A stretch of 64,000 bases of DNA from Chryseobacterium pennae (GTDB lineage Bacteria; Bacteroidota; Bacteroidia; Flavobacteriales; Weeksellaceae): NCBI RefSeq assembly GCF_003385515.1, contig NZ_QNVT01000011.1, forward strand, positions 62,001 through 126,000, in the 5' to 3' direction. This document shows, piece by piece, positions 17,225 through 27,180 of this stretch (position 1 is the first letter of the stretch; every line of letters begins with the position of its first letter). The notes under the pieces were generated by a model. That model was not told the origin of the DNA. It was given only the letters and a program-made list of their open reading frames with translations, and ran no database searches. Made by a program: the position numbers and the translations under genes.

Positions 17225-18556
17225 ATGCTCAAAAAAAATTATTTACTTCTCTGTTTTCTATACATTCCAACACTGCTTTTGGCCCAGACAAAGGCCATGT
17301 ATTTTGATTCCGGCTGGAAGGAAACCCAGAAATCAAATGCAGTGTATTACCGCCCGCTTCCGTTTTTGAAATCAGGGACTTTAGAATTGCTCCGGGACTA
17401 TTATGTGAAAGGAGATGTGCTTCAGATGCAGGGTTATTTTGCTGGAGGAAAAACAAAAAATCTGGTAGGAGATGTCTTTTGGTATGATGCTAATAAATAT
17501 GACAGCTCCGGATCTTCTTACATCAATAAAACCAAACAGAAAAAGCTGACCTATTACTTTGATGACGGCAAAATCTGGAAAGCTGTAGAATACGGAGACA
17601 GTTTAAAATCTGGCAAAACCATAGAATATAAACCGGATGGTAGTATTTTAGGCGAAGCCATTTATAAAGACGGTTATATTGAGTCCGGAACGGTGGGATA
17701 TGTGCATTCCACTTCCGATTATAAGAGATACAATACAAAAACAGAATCTGATGAATACGTCAGTATACCGCCCAAAGCAGGAACCCGGGAATATAAAAAG
17801 GTCTATTATTGGAAAAAAAACCTTAAAACAGCTGTAGAATATTTCTACCGTAATGATAGGGTGGTTCAGTCCAGACATTTTGATGAGAGCGGAGATCTCA
17901 TTCAGCAGATAGACAGTACTTCTTATTTTTATCCGGAAAGAGAGCTGAAGAACGGAAAATATTTCTATTACTATACCCAAAAAAGTGCTGTAGCCGAACC
18001 TCCTTCCTATATTGAATTTAAAAGCTTTCCTTTTTCAGAAGTCAATATGGAACAGGTCAATTATATTATTCAGTATCGTGGAGCCGTCAGGTTTTTGGAA
18101 AAACATCCTACTGATGATCTATACAGGGAAATAGTATATAATTTCTTTAAAGATAATGGAGTCGATTTTATCCAGTTAAAAAGAGATGATAACGATGCAA
18201 TCTGGAAACCGATAGAAAAGTACAGGGATGCAGAAGCTGTATTTATTTCCGTTTCTGATGTGGAAACATTATCTAAAGAGGTGATTTTTCAGAGATTTTC
18301 CAAAAAAACATGGACGAATCCGTATTTTAAAAATAAACCGGTTTCTGAGCAGCTGTATTTTTCATCCTTCAATTTTATGGGAAAAAGGACACGGTATTCT
18401 TCTACCGGAAAAACAGAGATCAATGAAAAGGAATCCCAGCTTATTTACATTAGCCTGACTCCCGGGAAATACATGATTCTTCGTAGAAACGGCGGATATT
18501 TCATTCCCAAAAGCTCCGGTGATGTGATTGAGATCCCTAACTACGTTCAGGAATAA
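17225..18556 (+). CDS. Secreted MORN/YwqK-repeat protein
   Basis: The 443-residue protein has a signal peptide (LLCFLYIPTLLLAQ, cleavage about residue 21). Repeats of the MORN-variant/YwqK type occur: YYFDDGKIWKAVEYGDSLKSGKTIEYKPDGSI, LGEAIYKDGYIESGTVGYV and KTAVEYFYRNDRVVQSRHFDESGDLIQ. A distinct C-terminal domain (about residues 270-443) carries PFSEVNMEQVNYIIQYRG. It lies between the 419-residue lipoprotein gene and the alpha-2-macroglobulin-like gene, 25 bp before the latter, so cotranscription is likely. The family often appears with immunity or envelope loci; no enzyme motif is visible. Confidence 0.7.
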   Translation: MLKKNYLLLCFLYIPTLLLAQTKAMYFDSGWKETQKSNAVYYRPLPFLKSGTLELLRDYYVKGDVLQMQGYFAGGKTKNLVGDVFWYDANKYDSSGSSYINKTKQKKLTYYFDDGKIWKAVEYGDSLKSGKTIEYKPDGSILGEAIYKDGYIESGTVGYVHSTSDYKRYNTKTESDEYVSIPPKAGTREYKKVYYWKKNLKTAVEYFYRNDRVVQSRHFDESGDLIQQIDSTSYFYPERELKNGKYFYYYTQKSAVAEPPSYIEFKSFPFSEVNMEQVNYIIQYRGAVRFLEKHPTDDLYREIVYNFFKDNGVDFIQLKRDDNDAIWKPIEKYRDAEAVFISVSDVETLSKEVIFQRFSKKTWTNPYFKNKPVSEQLYFSSFNFMGKRTRYSSTGKTEINEKESQLIYISLTPGKYMILRRNGGYFIPKSSGDVIEIPNYVQE

Positions 18557-18581
18557 TTTTCCCTATTAAAACTTAAAGATC

Positions 18582-21500
18582 ATGAAATTTTCATTCAGAA
18601 TATATTTTATTTTACCACTTTTGGCTTCAGTCTGCCTGTTTTCTCAGGTCCGGCCTATCAAACCTGTTCCCAGGGCTTTGAAACCAGGAATATCAATGCC
18701 ATCTCCCTTTTCATATCCTAAATCTAAACTGTCTTCACGAGATTCCATTCAATATGAAGTGAAAACACTGATGAGCCGGTATTATGACTGGAGTGATGAG
18801 AATACCGATCCTGAAACCGATCAGATCCTTGTTCTCCGGGAAAAAATAAAAGAAACCAAAGGACTGCGCAAAACCCTTTATCAGTATTATCTGGCGAATA
18901 TCTACACATCCTATATCAGTGAGTACAGCTCAAGGATGAAGCAAAAAGATAGTACACCGCTTAGCGAACTTTCAGACGATTATAAAACCTGGGCTTTAAA
19001 TGATTTCTACAGGGAAGCAGGGCAGTTGTACAGCCAGGTATTTTCCAATAAACAAAAATTGCAGGATGAAAAAACAGAACTTTGGAAACAGCTTATAGAA
19101 AATGAGGAATTCACAAAGTATAAACCGACTCTTTATGATCTTGTAGCAACAGATTATCTGAGATTTTTACAGAATCTACCCTTTGATTATGATCAGATTG
19201 CAAAGAAAAAGATCACAGAAATTAAAGAGGAGCTGCTGCAGTTTCACACCAAGGACTCAGATAAAACAGCTTTGATTTACCTTAAAAGCACAGAAATTGA
19301 AGGTGATGCAAAAGAACAGTCACAGCAATTGATTGCATTGGCAGATGCTTTTCCTAAAGAACCTTTTTCAGCCTATCTTCTTTATCAGGCAGCTGATCTT
19401 GAAAGGCATGAAGCCTCAGATAACAATTTTCTGACTGCCCATCAGCTCTGCCAAAGGGCTATTGATCATATTCCCGCTTCTAACTGGAATAGTTACTGTA
19501 AAGGTTTGATTAATTACTTTGAACGTTCAGATCTGGCTATCGAACTTCCGGAAAGGAATCTTCCAGGAGAATATATTCCTATGAAGACAACCTATAGAAA
19601 TACCGATGAAGTAAAAATAGAACTGAGCAAAAGATCAGCTAAGATTGATTTTGATAAAGAGCCGGTCTGGAGTGGATATTCTGTAAATGAAAAGTTGATT
19701 TCCTCTATCAATTCTACCTATAGTTCTCAAAATTTCCGTACGGATATATTTCCGGTGAAAGAATTTGGGGATTACAGGCTTCATGAGACACTTTTGGCCA
19801 TTCCACCCCTGGAAGAAGGATTGTATGAGATCAGAAGCTCTTTGGGAAATAATCATAACAATAAGATGTTTGCCGTTTCAGACCTTTTTTATATAAAAAG
19901 ATTTGAAGATAATACGATGGTGACTTTACAGGCTGTGAACACCAAGACTGGGAAAAGCATAAACAATGCTGAGTATATCATGTATCAGAATATCAATGAA
20001 TATGAACAGAAATATTCGGAGAAAAGAGAAAATAAACTGATAAAAACCGGAAATGGAGTCACTGATGCGTCAGGAATGTTTTCATTGCCAAAATCTAAGA
20101 ACCGGGAATATGATGCCAGTATTATTTATTTTCCACAGACGAAAAAATATTTTGTCATTGATAGAGATTATCGTGAAACAAGAGGCCGAGAAGAAGAGAA
20201 GAAGAAAAAAGAGCCTGTTAAGAAGGACTTTATCATTTTTACAGACCGTGCGATTTACCGTCCCGGGCAGAAAATCTTTTACAAAGGAATTCTGGCGCAG
20301 GAATATTATGAAAAAACAAAGATCCTTCCTAAGCAGAAAGTGGAAATAAAGCTGATGGATGCAAACTATAAAGAAATTGCTAAAGCAGAAGCTATTACCA
20401 ATGAGTTTGGAAGTATTAATGGAGTATTTACGCTTCCATCCGAAGGAATCACAGGAAATTATTCTCTGGTGATGACCGCTGATCTGGGAGAAATTTCAGG
20501 GGAAAAGGAAGAGAATGTCATTTATGAGAATAAATATGTGAGGGTTGAAGAATACAAAAGACCGAAATTCCGGGTAAACATCAATCCTGCAAAAGAAGCA
20601 TATAAGTTGGGAGATGAGGTAAAAGTAAGTGGGAAGGCAGAAGCTTTTTCAGGAGCTGATATTTCCGGAGCCAAAGTAAAATATGCAGTGAAAAGAAAGG
20701 GAATCTATTTCTCAAGAAACTATTTTGAAGATTATTATTTCCCAGCTTATAACGAAAAAGAAACTGAAATTACTCATGGAGAAATAACTGCCGACAATAA
20801 TGGAAATTTCAGTATTTCATTTAAAGCAGAAGCAGATGAACTGGATCGTAAAAGTAAAATAAGAAACTATCAGTATTCTGTTTCTTTCTATGTAACTGAT
20901 ATTAACGGAGAATCACAAAGCAGCCAATCCATCATCAATATTGGTGATACAAAAGCTAAAATCAGTATTGAAGGTTCAGAGCAAATGCTCCAGAAAGAGT
21001 GGGAATCTGTAAAAATATCTTTGACTAATCTCAACGATCAGAAAATACAAGCTAAAGGAAAGCTAACCATTACTCCATTGAAAGAGGAGAACAAGATCCT
21101 GCTTCCTAAATTCATCAAAAAATCAGGATACAACAGGTATAACTCCGAAGATTCTGAAGATAAAGTATTAGTACATTCCAGTTATGATAAAGAACTTTTT
21201 GATACCTATTTTCCAAACATAAGTTATCCGGCGAATGGTGTAGTTAAGCCTAAAAAAGGAGAGCCTGTATTTTCAAAGGAATTCAATACTTCAGAAAGTG
21301 AAACGGTAAGTCTCCATAAGAATCCCGAACCTGGAAAATATCTTTTAGAGGCACAATCCGTCATCGGGCAGGATACTATCAAAACATTTAAGATTATTGA
21401 AGTATTCGACAATGTTACTTTCAGAAACGGAAAGCAGTCTTATTTCGGGGTTCGTACAGATAAAGAGTCGTATATAGTGGGAGATAAAGCCATCATTACC

Positions 21501-24500
21501 TTTTATTCAGATTTTGAAGAAGGCTTTATGAATTACCGTTTTGTTCATGATGAAAAGAAAGATGATTATCAACAGATAGCCATGAAGAATGGATCTGTAA
21601 ATATTCCCGTAACCATTACTGATGCTGATCTCAAAGGAAGTTTGTACATTGAATATGACTTTATTCACGATAACGATTTTGCCAAAGGAACTTTAAAATT
21701 AGAGATTAAAGAAAATACGAACCGGAATCTTGAAATTACCACTCAGGTTTTCCGGGATAAAATTCAACCCGGAGTACCCGAAAAATGGGTATTAACCATT
21801 AAAGGAAAAGATAAGGAGAAAATTAATGCTGAGGTGCTGGCCTCTATGTACGATGCCTCTTTGGATCAGTTTGGAAAGAATGAATACCGTTTCAATCCTT
21901 ATAACCCTAATCTTTCCAATGAATACAGAGATTACGACCCGTATAATAGGTCCCTTAATGACTTCCTCAGGGAACTGACCTCTTCCAGCTCGATGAATTT
22001 TAACAGAAGCAGTGAAAGATATTCCTTAGAGTCAGATCAGTTCTATCCTTCTCCCAAGGCCCCTTATTTTCAGAATACTTCTATCAGGGTTCTGGATTTA
22101 TCAAATCCTACGTCAAACTCTGCAATGTATATATCAGAAGCATCACGGGATGAGGTTGTTGTGGTTGCATCAGGATATAAGCGGAAAGCAGAAAATAAAA
22201 ACCCTGTTTATATTATTGATGGAAAACTGGCGGATAAAAATATCCCAGAGGAGGATATTGCAGAAACCAAAAAACTCAACCCAACTGAAGCTGTAGCTTT
22301 ATATGGAAACAGTGCTGAAGGAGGAGCTATTGTGGTCACTTCTAAAAAAGCTATGAAAGAAGAATTGCTGAAAAATGTAAAAGCAAGAACCAATCTGGAT
22401 GAGACCGCATTTTTCCTTCCTAATCTTTACACAGATTCAGAAGGTAACGTAAAGCTGGAATTTACTTCCCCGGAAGCCCTTACGCAATGGAAGCTTATTC
22501 TGTTTGCCCACACCAAAGATCTCAAAACAGGGTCTGCCGAATTTTTTACCAGAACACAAAAAGAGCTGATGGTAACCCCAAATCCACCAAGGTTCTTAAG
22601 ACAGGGTGATAAAATTCAGCTTTCAGCTAAAATAGATAATCTGTCGGATAAAGAAGCAGAAGGAGACATTATGCTGTATCTTTTTGATCCGGCAACCTCC
22701 AAACCGTTAGATTCAGCTTTTGTAAATACCAATTCCCTGAAGAAGATGAATATTTCAGCCAAAGGTTCTGCACAGGCAAGCTGGGATATTAAAATTCCTT
22801 ATGCATTGGATCATGTAGGCTATAAAATATTGGCAAAAACAAAGAATTATTCCGACGGTGAAGAGAATATTCTTCCTATACTTTCGGACAGGATGCTGGT
22901 AACGGAAACTGTTCCGGTTTCTATCAAAGAAGGGCAGACTAAGACCTATACCATGAATGGATTACTGAATAATACATCTACTTCAGCGGTTAATTTCAAT
23001 CTGAGTGTAGAGCTTACATCCAATCCGTTATGGTTTGCGGTAATGTCAATTCCTTATCTGAGAACTTTCCCACATGAATGTTCAGAACAGCTGTTCAGCA
23101 GGCTGTATGGGAATATGCTTTCCACTTATATCATGAATTCCTCTCCAAAGATCAGGAAGGTTTTTGATGAATGGAATGACAAAGAAACACCATCCAATCC
23201 TTTAGAAGCCAATGAAAAACTGAAATCAATCCTTATTGGGGAAACTCCATGGCTGAGCAGGATTAAAGACCAGAAAGAACAAATGGAGCAGCTCGCCGTT
23301 TTCTTTAACCTGAATAAAATGCAGCGTGATCTCAAAAAGGCACAGCGTGACCTTGTTGACCGCCAAAATCCTGATGGAAGCTTTTCCTGGTTTCCTGGTG
23401 GTGGAAAAGACAAAACCATTTCCGGACATATCCTCGGCGGATTCGGAAAGTTGAATAAAATGCTGAAAGGAAAATCCGATGAATATTTTACCAGTGAAAT
23501 CAAGCATGTGATCAAAAACAGCATCGCTTATCTGGATAAAGAATATTATGACAAACTGATCAATGACCGAAAAACAAGTGATAAACTGGATGTAGGCGAT
23601 TATGCCTCCTATTTCTACTACAGAAGCTATTGGAACGATACAGAAATTCCATCCGAACTGAAAAAAGTACTCAATACATTAGCCAATACCTATGTGAAGA
23701 CCTTTGATGAATACAGTCTTTACCATCAGGCCATGATTGTTACCCTTTTAAAACGATACGGATATAATGACTTTGCTAAAAAATGCGTTGCTGATCTGAA
23801 AAAAGCAGCAAAAAATTCTGAAGAAAATGGAATGTACTGGGACAATAATATCTCTGGATGGTACTGGTATCAGGCTCCTATAGAAACACAGGCCATGCTG
23901 ATAGAAGCCTTTTCAGAAACCAACCCGGAAGATGCAAAAAGTGTAGAAGAAATGAAGGTATGGCTATTGAAAAACAGACAGACAGAAGGCTGGGGAACTA
24001 CAAAATCCACTACTGAAGCCGTATATGCTTTGTTAAACTATGGGAAATCTTGGCTGGATGCTGAAAAAGGAATCACCATGAAGCTAGGAAACGAAACCAT
24101 TTTCCCTGCGAATGATCTTTCTAAAACTTCAGAAGCAGGGTTCTTCAAAAAATCCTATTCCTGGAAAGAGGTTACCCGTGAAAAAGCAACCCTTGAAGTT
24201 CAGAAAAACAGTCCGGGAGTAGCTTGGGGCGGTATGTATTACCTGTATTATGAAGATATGGATAAGGTGATTGCCCACAACTCATCTGATGTATCTCTTG
24301 AGAAAAAGCTTTTCCTGAAGGTATTTGAAGGGAACGAAAGCAAACTTAAGGAAGTGACTCCGGAAAATCCTGTTAAGTTGGGGGATCTGGTAACGGTAAG
24401 ACTGGTAATCCGTACCGGAAAAGATATGGAATATATTCATTTAAAAGATATGCGGGCAAGCGGTTTTGAACCTGTCAATGTCCTTTCTGCCTATAAATGG

Positions 24501-24710
24501 CAAAACGGAGCCGGTTATTATGAAAGTACCCGGGATGTGGCGACTCATTTCTTTTTTGATTCCCTGCCAAAGGGAACTTATGTCTTTGAGTATGAATTAA
24601 AAGCCAATAATGCCGGAGATTTTTCCAATGGAATTACTTCCTTCCAGAATATGTATGCACCGGCTATGAGTGCACATTCTGAGGGGATGAGGGTGAAAAT
24701 TGTGAAATAG
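18582..24710 (+). CDS. Giant alpha-2-macroglobulin-family protein with TonB-plug-like insert
   Basis: The 2042-residue protein begins with a signal peptide ending near CLFSQ. An N-terminal helical domain (to about residue 320) is followed by macroglobulin domains, with the MG2 hallmark FTDRAIYRPGQKIFYKG near residue 555. An A2M domain follows (residues about 1265-1330: FFLPNLYTDSEGNVKLEFTSPEALTQWKL), then PHECSEQLFSR with Cys1500 and Gln1503 as a CxEQ thioester motif. A helical thioester-domain toroid follows (NPDGSFSWFPGG near 1595) and a C-terminal receptor-like beta domain. Residues about 1190-1256 (DEVVVVASGYKRK, VYIIDGKLADKNI, VALYGNSAEGGAIVVTSKK) look like a TonB-receptor plug/STN-linked segment inserted in the chain. 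By family it would be a periplasmic or outer-membrane protease trap. Confidence 0.88.
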   Translation: MKFSFRIYFILPLLASVCLFSQVRPIKPVPRALKPGISMPSPFSYPKSKLSSRDSIQYEVKTLMSRYYDWSDENTDPETDQILVLREKIKETKGLRKTLYQYYLANIYTSYISEYSSRMKQKDSTPLSELSDDYKTWALNDFYREAGQLYSQVFSNKQKLQDEKTELWKQLIENEEFTKYKPTLYDLVATDYLRFLQNLPFDYDQIAKKKITEIKEELLQFHTKDSDKTALIYLKSTEIEGDAKEQSQQLIALADAFPKEPFSAYLLYQAADLERHEASDNNFLTAHQLCQRAIDHIPASNWNSYCKGLINYFERSDLAIELPERNLPGEYIPMKTTYRNTDEVKIELSKRSAKIDFDKEPVWSGYSVNEKLISSINSTYSSQNFRTDIFPVKEFGDYRLHETLLAIPPLEEGLYEIRSSLGNNHNNKMFAVSDLFYIKRFEDNTMVTLQAVNTKTGKSINNAEYIMYQNINEYEQKYSEKRENKLIKTGNGVTDASGMFSLPKSKNREYDASIIYFPQTKKYFVIDRDYRETRGREEEKKKKEPVKKDFIIFTDRAIYRPGQKIFYKGILAQEYYEKTKILPKQKVEIKLMDANYKEIAKAEAITNEFGSINGVFTLPSEGITGNYSLVMTADLGEISGEKEENVIYENKYVRVEEYKRPKFRVNINPAKEAYKLGDEVKVSGKAEAFSGADISGAKVKYAVKRKGIYFSRNYFEDYYFPAYNEKETEITHGEITADNNGNFSISFKAEADELDRKSKIRNYQYSVSFYVTDINGESQSSQSIINIGDTKAKISIEGSEQMLQKEWESVKISLTNLNDQKIQAKGKLTITPLKEENKILLPKFIKKSGYNRYNSEDSEDKVLVHSSYDKELFDTYFPNISYPANGVVKPKKGEPVFSKEFNTSESETVSLHKNPEPGKYLLEAQSVIGQDTIKTFKIIEVFDNVTFRNGKQSYFGVRTDKESYIVGDKAIITFYSDFEEGFMNYRFVHDEKKDDYQQIAMKNGSVNIPVTITDADLKGSLYIEYDFIHDNDFAKGTLKLEIKENTNRNLEITTQVFRDKIQPGVPEKWVLTIKGKDKEKINAEVLASMYDASLDQFGKNEYRFNPYNPNLSNEYRDYDPYNRSLNDFLRELTSSSSMNFNRSSERYSLESDQFYPSPKAPYFQNTSIRVLDLSNPTSNSAMYISEASRDEVVVVASGYKRKAENKNPVYIIDGKLADKNIPEEDIAETKKLNPTEAVALYGNSAEGGAIVVTSKKAMKEELLKNVKARTNLDETAFFLPNLYTDSEGNVKLEFTSPEALTQWKLILFAHTKDLKTGSAEFFTRTQKELMVTPNPPRFLRQGDKIQLSAKIDNLSDKEAEGDIMLYLFDPATSKPLDSAFVNTNSLKKMNISAKGSAQASWDIKIPYALDHVGYKILAKTKNYSDGEENILPILSDRMLVTETVPVSIKEGQTKTYTMNGLLNNTSTSAVNFNLSVELTSNPLWFAVMSIPYLRTFPHECSEQLFSRLYGNMLSTYIMNSSPKIRKVFDEWNDKETPSNPLEANEKLKSILIGETPWLSRIKDQKEQMEQLAVFFNLNKMQRDLKKAQRDLVDRQNPDGSFSWFPGGGKDKTISGHILGGFGKLNKMLKGKSDEYFTSEIKHVIKNSIAYLDKEYYDKLINDRKTSDKLDVGDYASYFYYRSYWNDTEIPSELKKVLNTLANTYVKTFDEYSLYHQAMIVTLLKRYGYNDFAKKCVADLKKAAKNSEENGMYWDNNISGWYWYQAPIETQAMLIEAFSETNPEDAKSVEEMKVWLLKNRQTEGWGTTKSTTEAVYALLNYGKSWLDAEKGITMKLGNETIFPANDLSKTSEAGFFKKSYSWKEVTREKATLEVQKNSPGVAWGGMYYLYYEDMDKVIAHNSSDVSLEKKLFLKVFEGNESKLKEVTPENPVKLGDLVTVRLVIRTGKDMEYIHLKDMRASGFEPVNVLSAYKWQNGAGYYESTRDVATHFFFDSLPKGTYVFEYELKANNAGDFSNGITSFQNMYAPAMSAHSEGMRVKIVK

Positions 24711-24722
24711 AGTAGGAGGGTT

Positions 24723-24771
24723 GGAAGGTGGAAGATGGAAGATGGAAGATGGAAGATGGAGGTTGGAAGTT
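24723..24771 (+). repeat. Heptamer GGAAGAT microsatellite
   Basis: Seven consecutive 7-bp units run from 24723: GGAAGGT, four perfect GGAAGAT (24730-24757), GGAGGTT and GGAAGTT. It begins 12 bp after the alpha-2-macroglobulin stop codon and belongs to the same purine-rich repeat family as the arrays at 12.4-13.0 kb. Unit number is likely variable between strains. Confidence 0.85.
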
Positions 24772-24936
24772 ACTTTTAGTTATTAATTACTGATTGTCCA
24801 TATAAAGTGATTTTAAAAAGGGTGAAAACAGAGGTATTGTTATTCCTGGAGATTTTCAGAGTCTTTTTCTTCCGGCTTCAAAACCTGAATAAAAACAGAA
24901 AAACATTCCATTCCTGCTTAGGGTTGTATTACATTT

Positions 24937-25833
24937 ATGGTTTCAAATAAAAAACTAATGAAGCATTCTATTGTAGGATTATTATTGCTATTGGTCGTTC
25001 TGCCTGTTATTGTGGCGTGTAAAAAAGACGGAACGAAAAACCTTACAGATATTGAGCAGATAAAATTTGAGAACTTCTCACCGGAAGAATTTTATCAAAG
25101 CCACAATATTCTTAATTCAGCAAAGGTGAACGTAGACTCTCTGAATGCCTATAATAAAGATGTATTCACAGGAGCTTATCAAATAGATGTTTTTGATATT
25201 GATCCTAAAAATTATGTTTTTTATCCTGATTATGCCTACTATAGTCAAAGAGGAGAGATGTTCGATAATTCTCCTGAAAAAGAAATTAAAGAAGAGGGCG
25301 TAATGGAGGGAATTCCTGTGCCGGAAATTGCTTTTTTCAGGAATATTAAATTCAATTATGCCCATTTTATTCTGGATCAGAAAAATAGAAAGGTGGTGGG
25401 AGGTATTTTCAGTACCATTCCGCATTCAGAGGCTAATTATTATCAGAAAAACATGGATTTGGCACGTAAAGAACTAGGCAAACCTCAATATACTTATAAT
25501 GGTTTCAGTGATGACGAAGGCGGACCAATGCATTATCCATTGGTATATGATATCTGGATCAGGGATGGAAAAATGATTCAGTTCAATAAGGATATCAGGG
25601 ATGAAGGCGATAAACAATACGAATATATCACATTGCTAATCCTCAATGAAAATTTGAGTGATAGCTTTGATAGCAGCCAAAATCTACGTTTTACGATCTT
25701 TAAAGACTTTTTTGATCCGGACAGATCAAGAAGACACATGCTGGAAGGAACTCTTATGAAACGTTTCGGAAAAAATGATCTGGAGAAAGCCTCTGAAATG
25801 ATGAGAAAACATCTGGATTCAGTGAAGAAATAA
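24937..25833 (+). CDS. Hypothetical lipoprotein, 298 aa
   Basis: The N-terminus MVSNKKLMKHSIVGLLLLLVVLPVIVACKKDG gives a lipoprotein signal with Cys28 in VIVAC. The second Met (24958) would give a tidier signal peptide and is an equally good start. The body is globular and acidic-basic mixed, without a motif I recognise; a strand-rich core reads FAFFRNIKFNYAHFILDQKNRKVVGG-like text in the middle. It lies 226 bp after the alpha-2-macroglobulin gene and ends at a perfect bidirectional terminator shared with the next, convergent gene. Confidence 0.65.
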   Translation: MVSNKKLMKHSIVGLLLLLVVLPVIVACKKDGTKNLTDIEQIKFENFSPEEFYQSHNILNSAKVNVDSLNAYNKDVFTGAYQIDVFDIDPKNYVFYPDYAYYSQRGEMFDNSPEKEIKEEGVMEGIPVPEIAFFRNIKFNYAHFILDQKNRKVVGGIFSTIPHSEANYYQKNMDLARKELGKPQYTYNGFSDDEGGPMHYPLVYDIWIRDGKMIQFNKDIRDEGDKQYEYITLLILNENLSDSFDSSQNLRFTIFKDFFDPDRSRRHMLEGTLMKRFGKNDLEKASEMMRKHLDSVKK

Positions 25834-25878
25834 ATGAATAGTTTATAAACAGTGAGTTTTACAGCGCTTTATAAATCA

Positions 25879-25915
25879 GTTTCGGGCCATTTTCGAAGAA
25901 AATGGCCCGAAACTT
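25879..25915. terminator. Bidirectional terminator between convergent genes
   Basis: A 17-bp perfect stem (25879-25895 with 25899-25915; CGGGCCATTTTC core) has a 3-base loop. T-rich sequence follows on the right side and A-rich sequence precedes on the left. It separates the lipoprotein gene ending at 25833 from the leftward gene ending at 25948. Confidence 0.88.
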
Positions 25916-25947
25916 TTTAAAACGACAAAGCTTACAGAAATATCTGC

Positions 25948-27180
25948 TTATAGAGAGAGCATCTTTAAATATTCTTTTGGCATCCACATGAAGCATAAGA
26001 TTAAAGTTCCAATCAACAGCAGTGATAAAGCCAAAGTAGCGACCTTAAAACCATCCAGCCTGAATTCTTTTTCCTGATTTCTGCCTGAGCTGTGAAAACC
26101 GGAGAGACCTGTAGGATAAGGGTTCTCTTTTGTGGTCTGCGTTCTTCCATTGGATGAAGATGATAGAGAAGGTAATGATTCTATATTCCTGTTTTGTTGA
26201 ATAGTATGGTTGAATGACCGTTTATTTTCCAGATGTCTTTTTTTAGCCGATTCTACCTTTCCGTCAGCTGTAAGATCCCGGATCAGGGTCTCTATTTTTC
26301 CTGAATATTGATCATATTCTTTGCTAATGACTTCAATTCCGTTTTTGGATTCCTTTATTTTAGCTTCATTTTCCTGATGCCGCTTTTCATTTTGCATGAT
26401 TTGTCTGTTGAGGTCCTCAAGCAACTTCGTCTTTTCATCCTGTAAAGCCACTTTTTCCTTTTCCAGCTCAGCGATAGCGTTTTGAAGGGCTCGGAGTCTT
26501 TCTTCCTCAAGGTAATCAAGTTCCTTTTTAAAACCATCAGTATCTACAATTTTAAAAATCCTTTTTTGCTTTACAAATTCTCCAATCTCATGACTTTGGG
26601 TAAAATAAATGGTGTCGTAAACGTTCAGAAGATCAATGGCCTTGCTGAAAAAGATCTGCAGTTGGGCAGCATTGGTCTCACAGTATACCACAAGGTAATT
26701 ATTATTGGATCGGGTAAAATCCAGCTCATCCACTTCCCGGACATTGAATCCTATTTTATCAAAATCCTTAGGTTTCCGGATAGAAAACTGATCGGAATGA
26801 TTGATGGTAATCGTATCTTCTGAAAGATTATTTTTCTCGAGACTGTTCTGAAAGTCATTTAGGGCATTAATGATAAGTCCTTCAGAAGCAATTTTATTAA
26901 CGAAAAGTAAACTTGAACCTATAAAAGTTCCACCCCTGTCTGAGTTCTGTTCTTTTGCAAAAGTATAAACAGAATAGGAGATAAGGTTACACCCACCGGC
27001 GTAATCCTTCCGGATAGAATAGATATTGCTTTGAGGAAACAGCTTAATAGCATCCGTTTTTAGATCAAAGGTTCTTATTTCCTTAGCAATGCTTTGATTT
27101 CCACCCAGAAAAAAGGTTTGTCTGAAACCATTCGGGTTCCCAAAAGTCCCGAATGCGGAGAAAAAATAGGTATTGTCCAT
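25948..27180 (-). CDS. Coiled-coil protein with C-terminal membrane anchor (GTPase-module partner)
   Basis: The 410-residue protein has an N-terminal globular domain (about residues 1-215) beginning NTYFFSAFGTFGNPNGFRQTFF. A long charged coiled coil follows (about 220-310: EEERLRALQNAIAELEKEKVALQDEKTKLLEDL), then a Ser/Asn-rich linker. One transmembrane helix lies near the C-terminus (about 380-400, VATLALSLLLIGTLILCFMW). The ATG overlaps the preceding GTPase stop by one base (TAATG), so the two are translationally coupled. The N-terminal domain may be related to the GTPase-associated-protein N-terminal domains described in bacterial GTPase conflict systems; that is a guess from context and general appearance. 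Confidence 0.68.
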   Translation of the reverse strand: MDNTYFFSAFGTFGNPNGFRQTFFLGGNQSIAKEIRTFDLKTDAIKLFPQSNIYSIRKDYAGGCNLISYSVYTFAKEQNSDRGGTFIGSSLLFVNKIASEGLIINALNDFQNSLEKNNLSEDTITINHSDQFSIRKPKDFDKIGFNVREVDELDFTRSNNNYLVVYCETNAAQLQIFFSKAIDLLNVYDTIYFTQSHEIGEFVKQKRIFKIVDTDGFKKELDYLEEERLRALQNAIAELEKEKVALQDEKTKLLEDLNRQIMQNEKRHQENEAKIKESKNGIEVISKEYDQYSGKIETLIRDLTADGKVESAKKRHLENKRSFNHTIQQNRNIESLPSLSSSSNGRTQTTKENPYPTGLSGFHSSGRNQEKEFRLDGFKVATLALSLLLIGTLILCFMWMPKEYLKMLSL

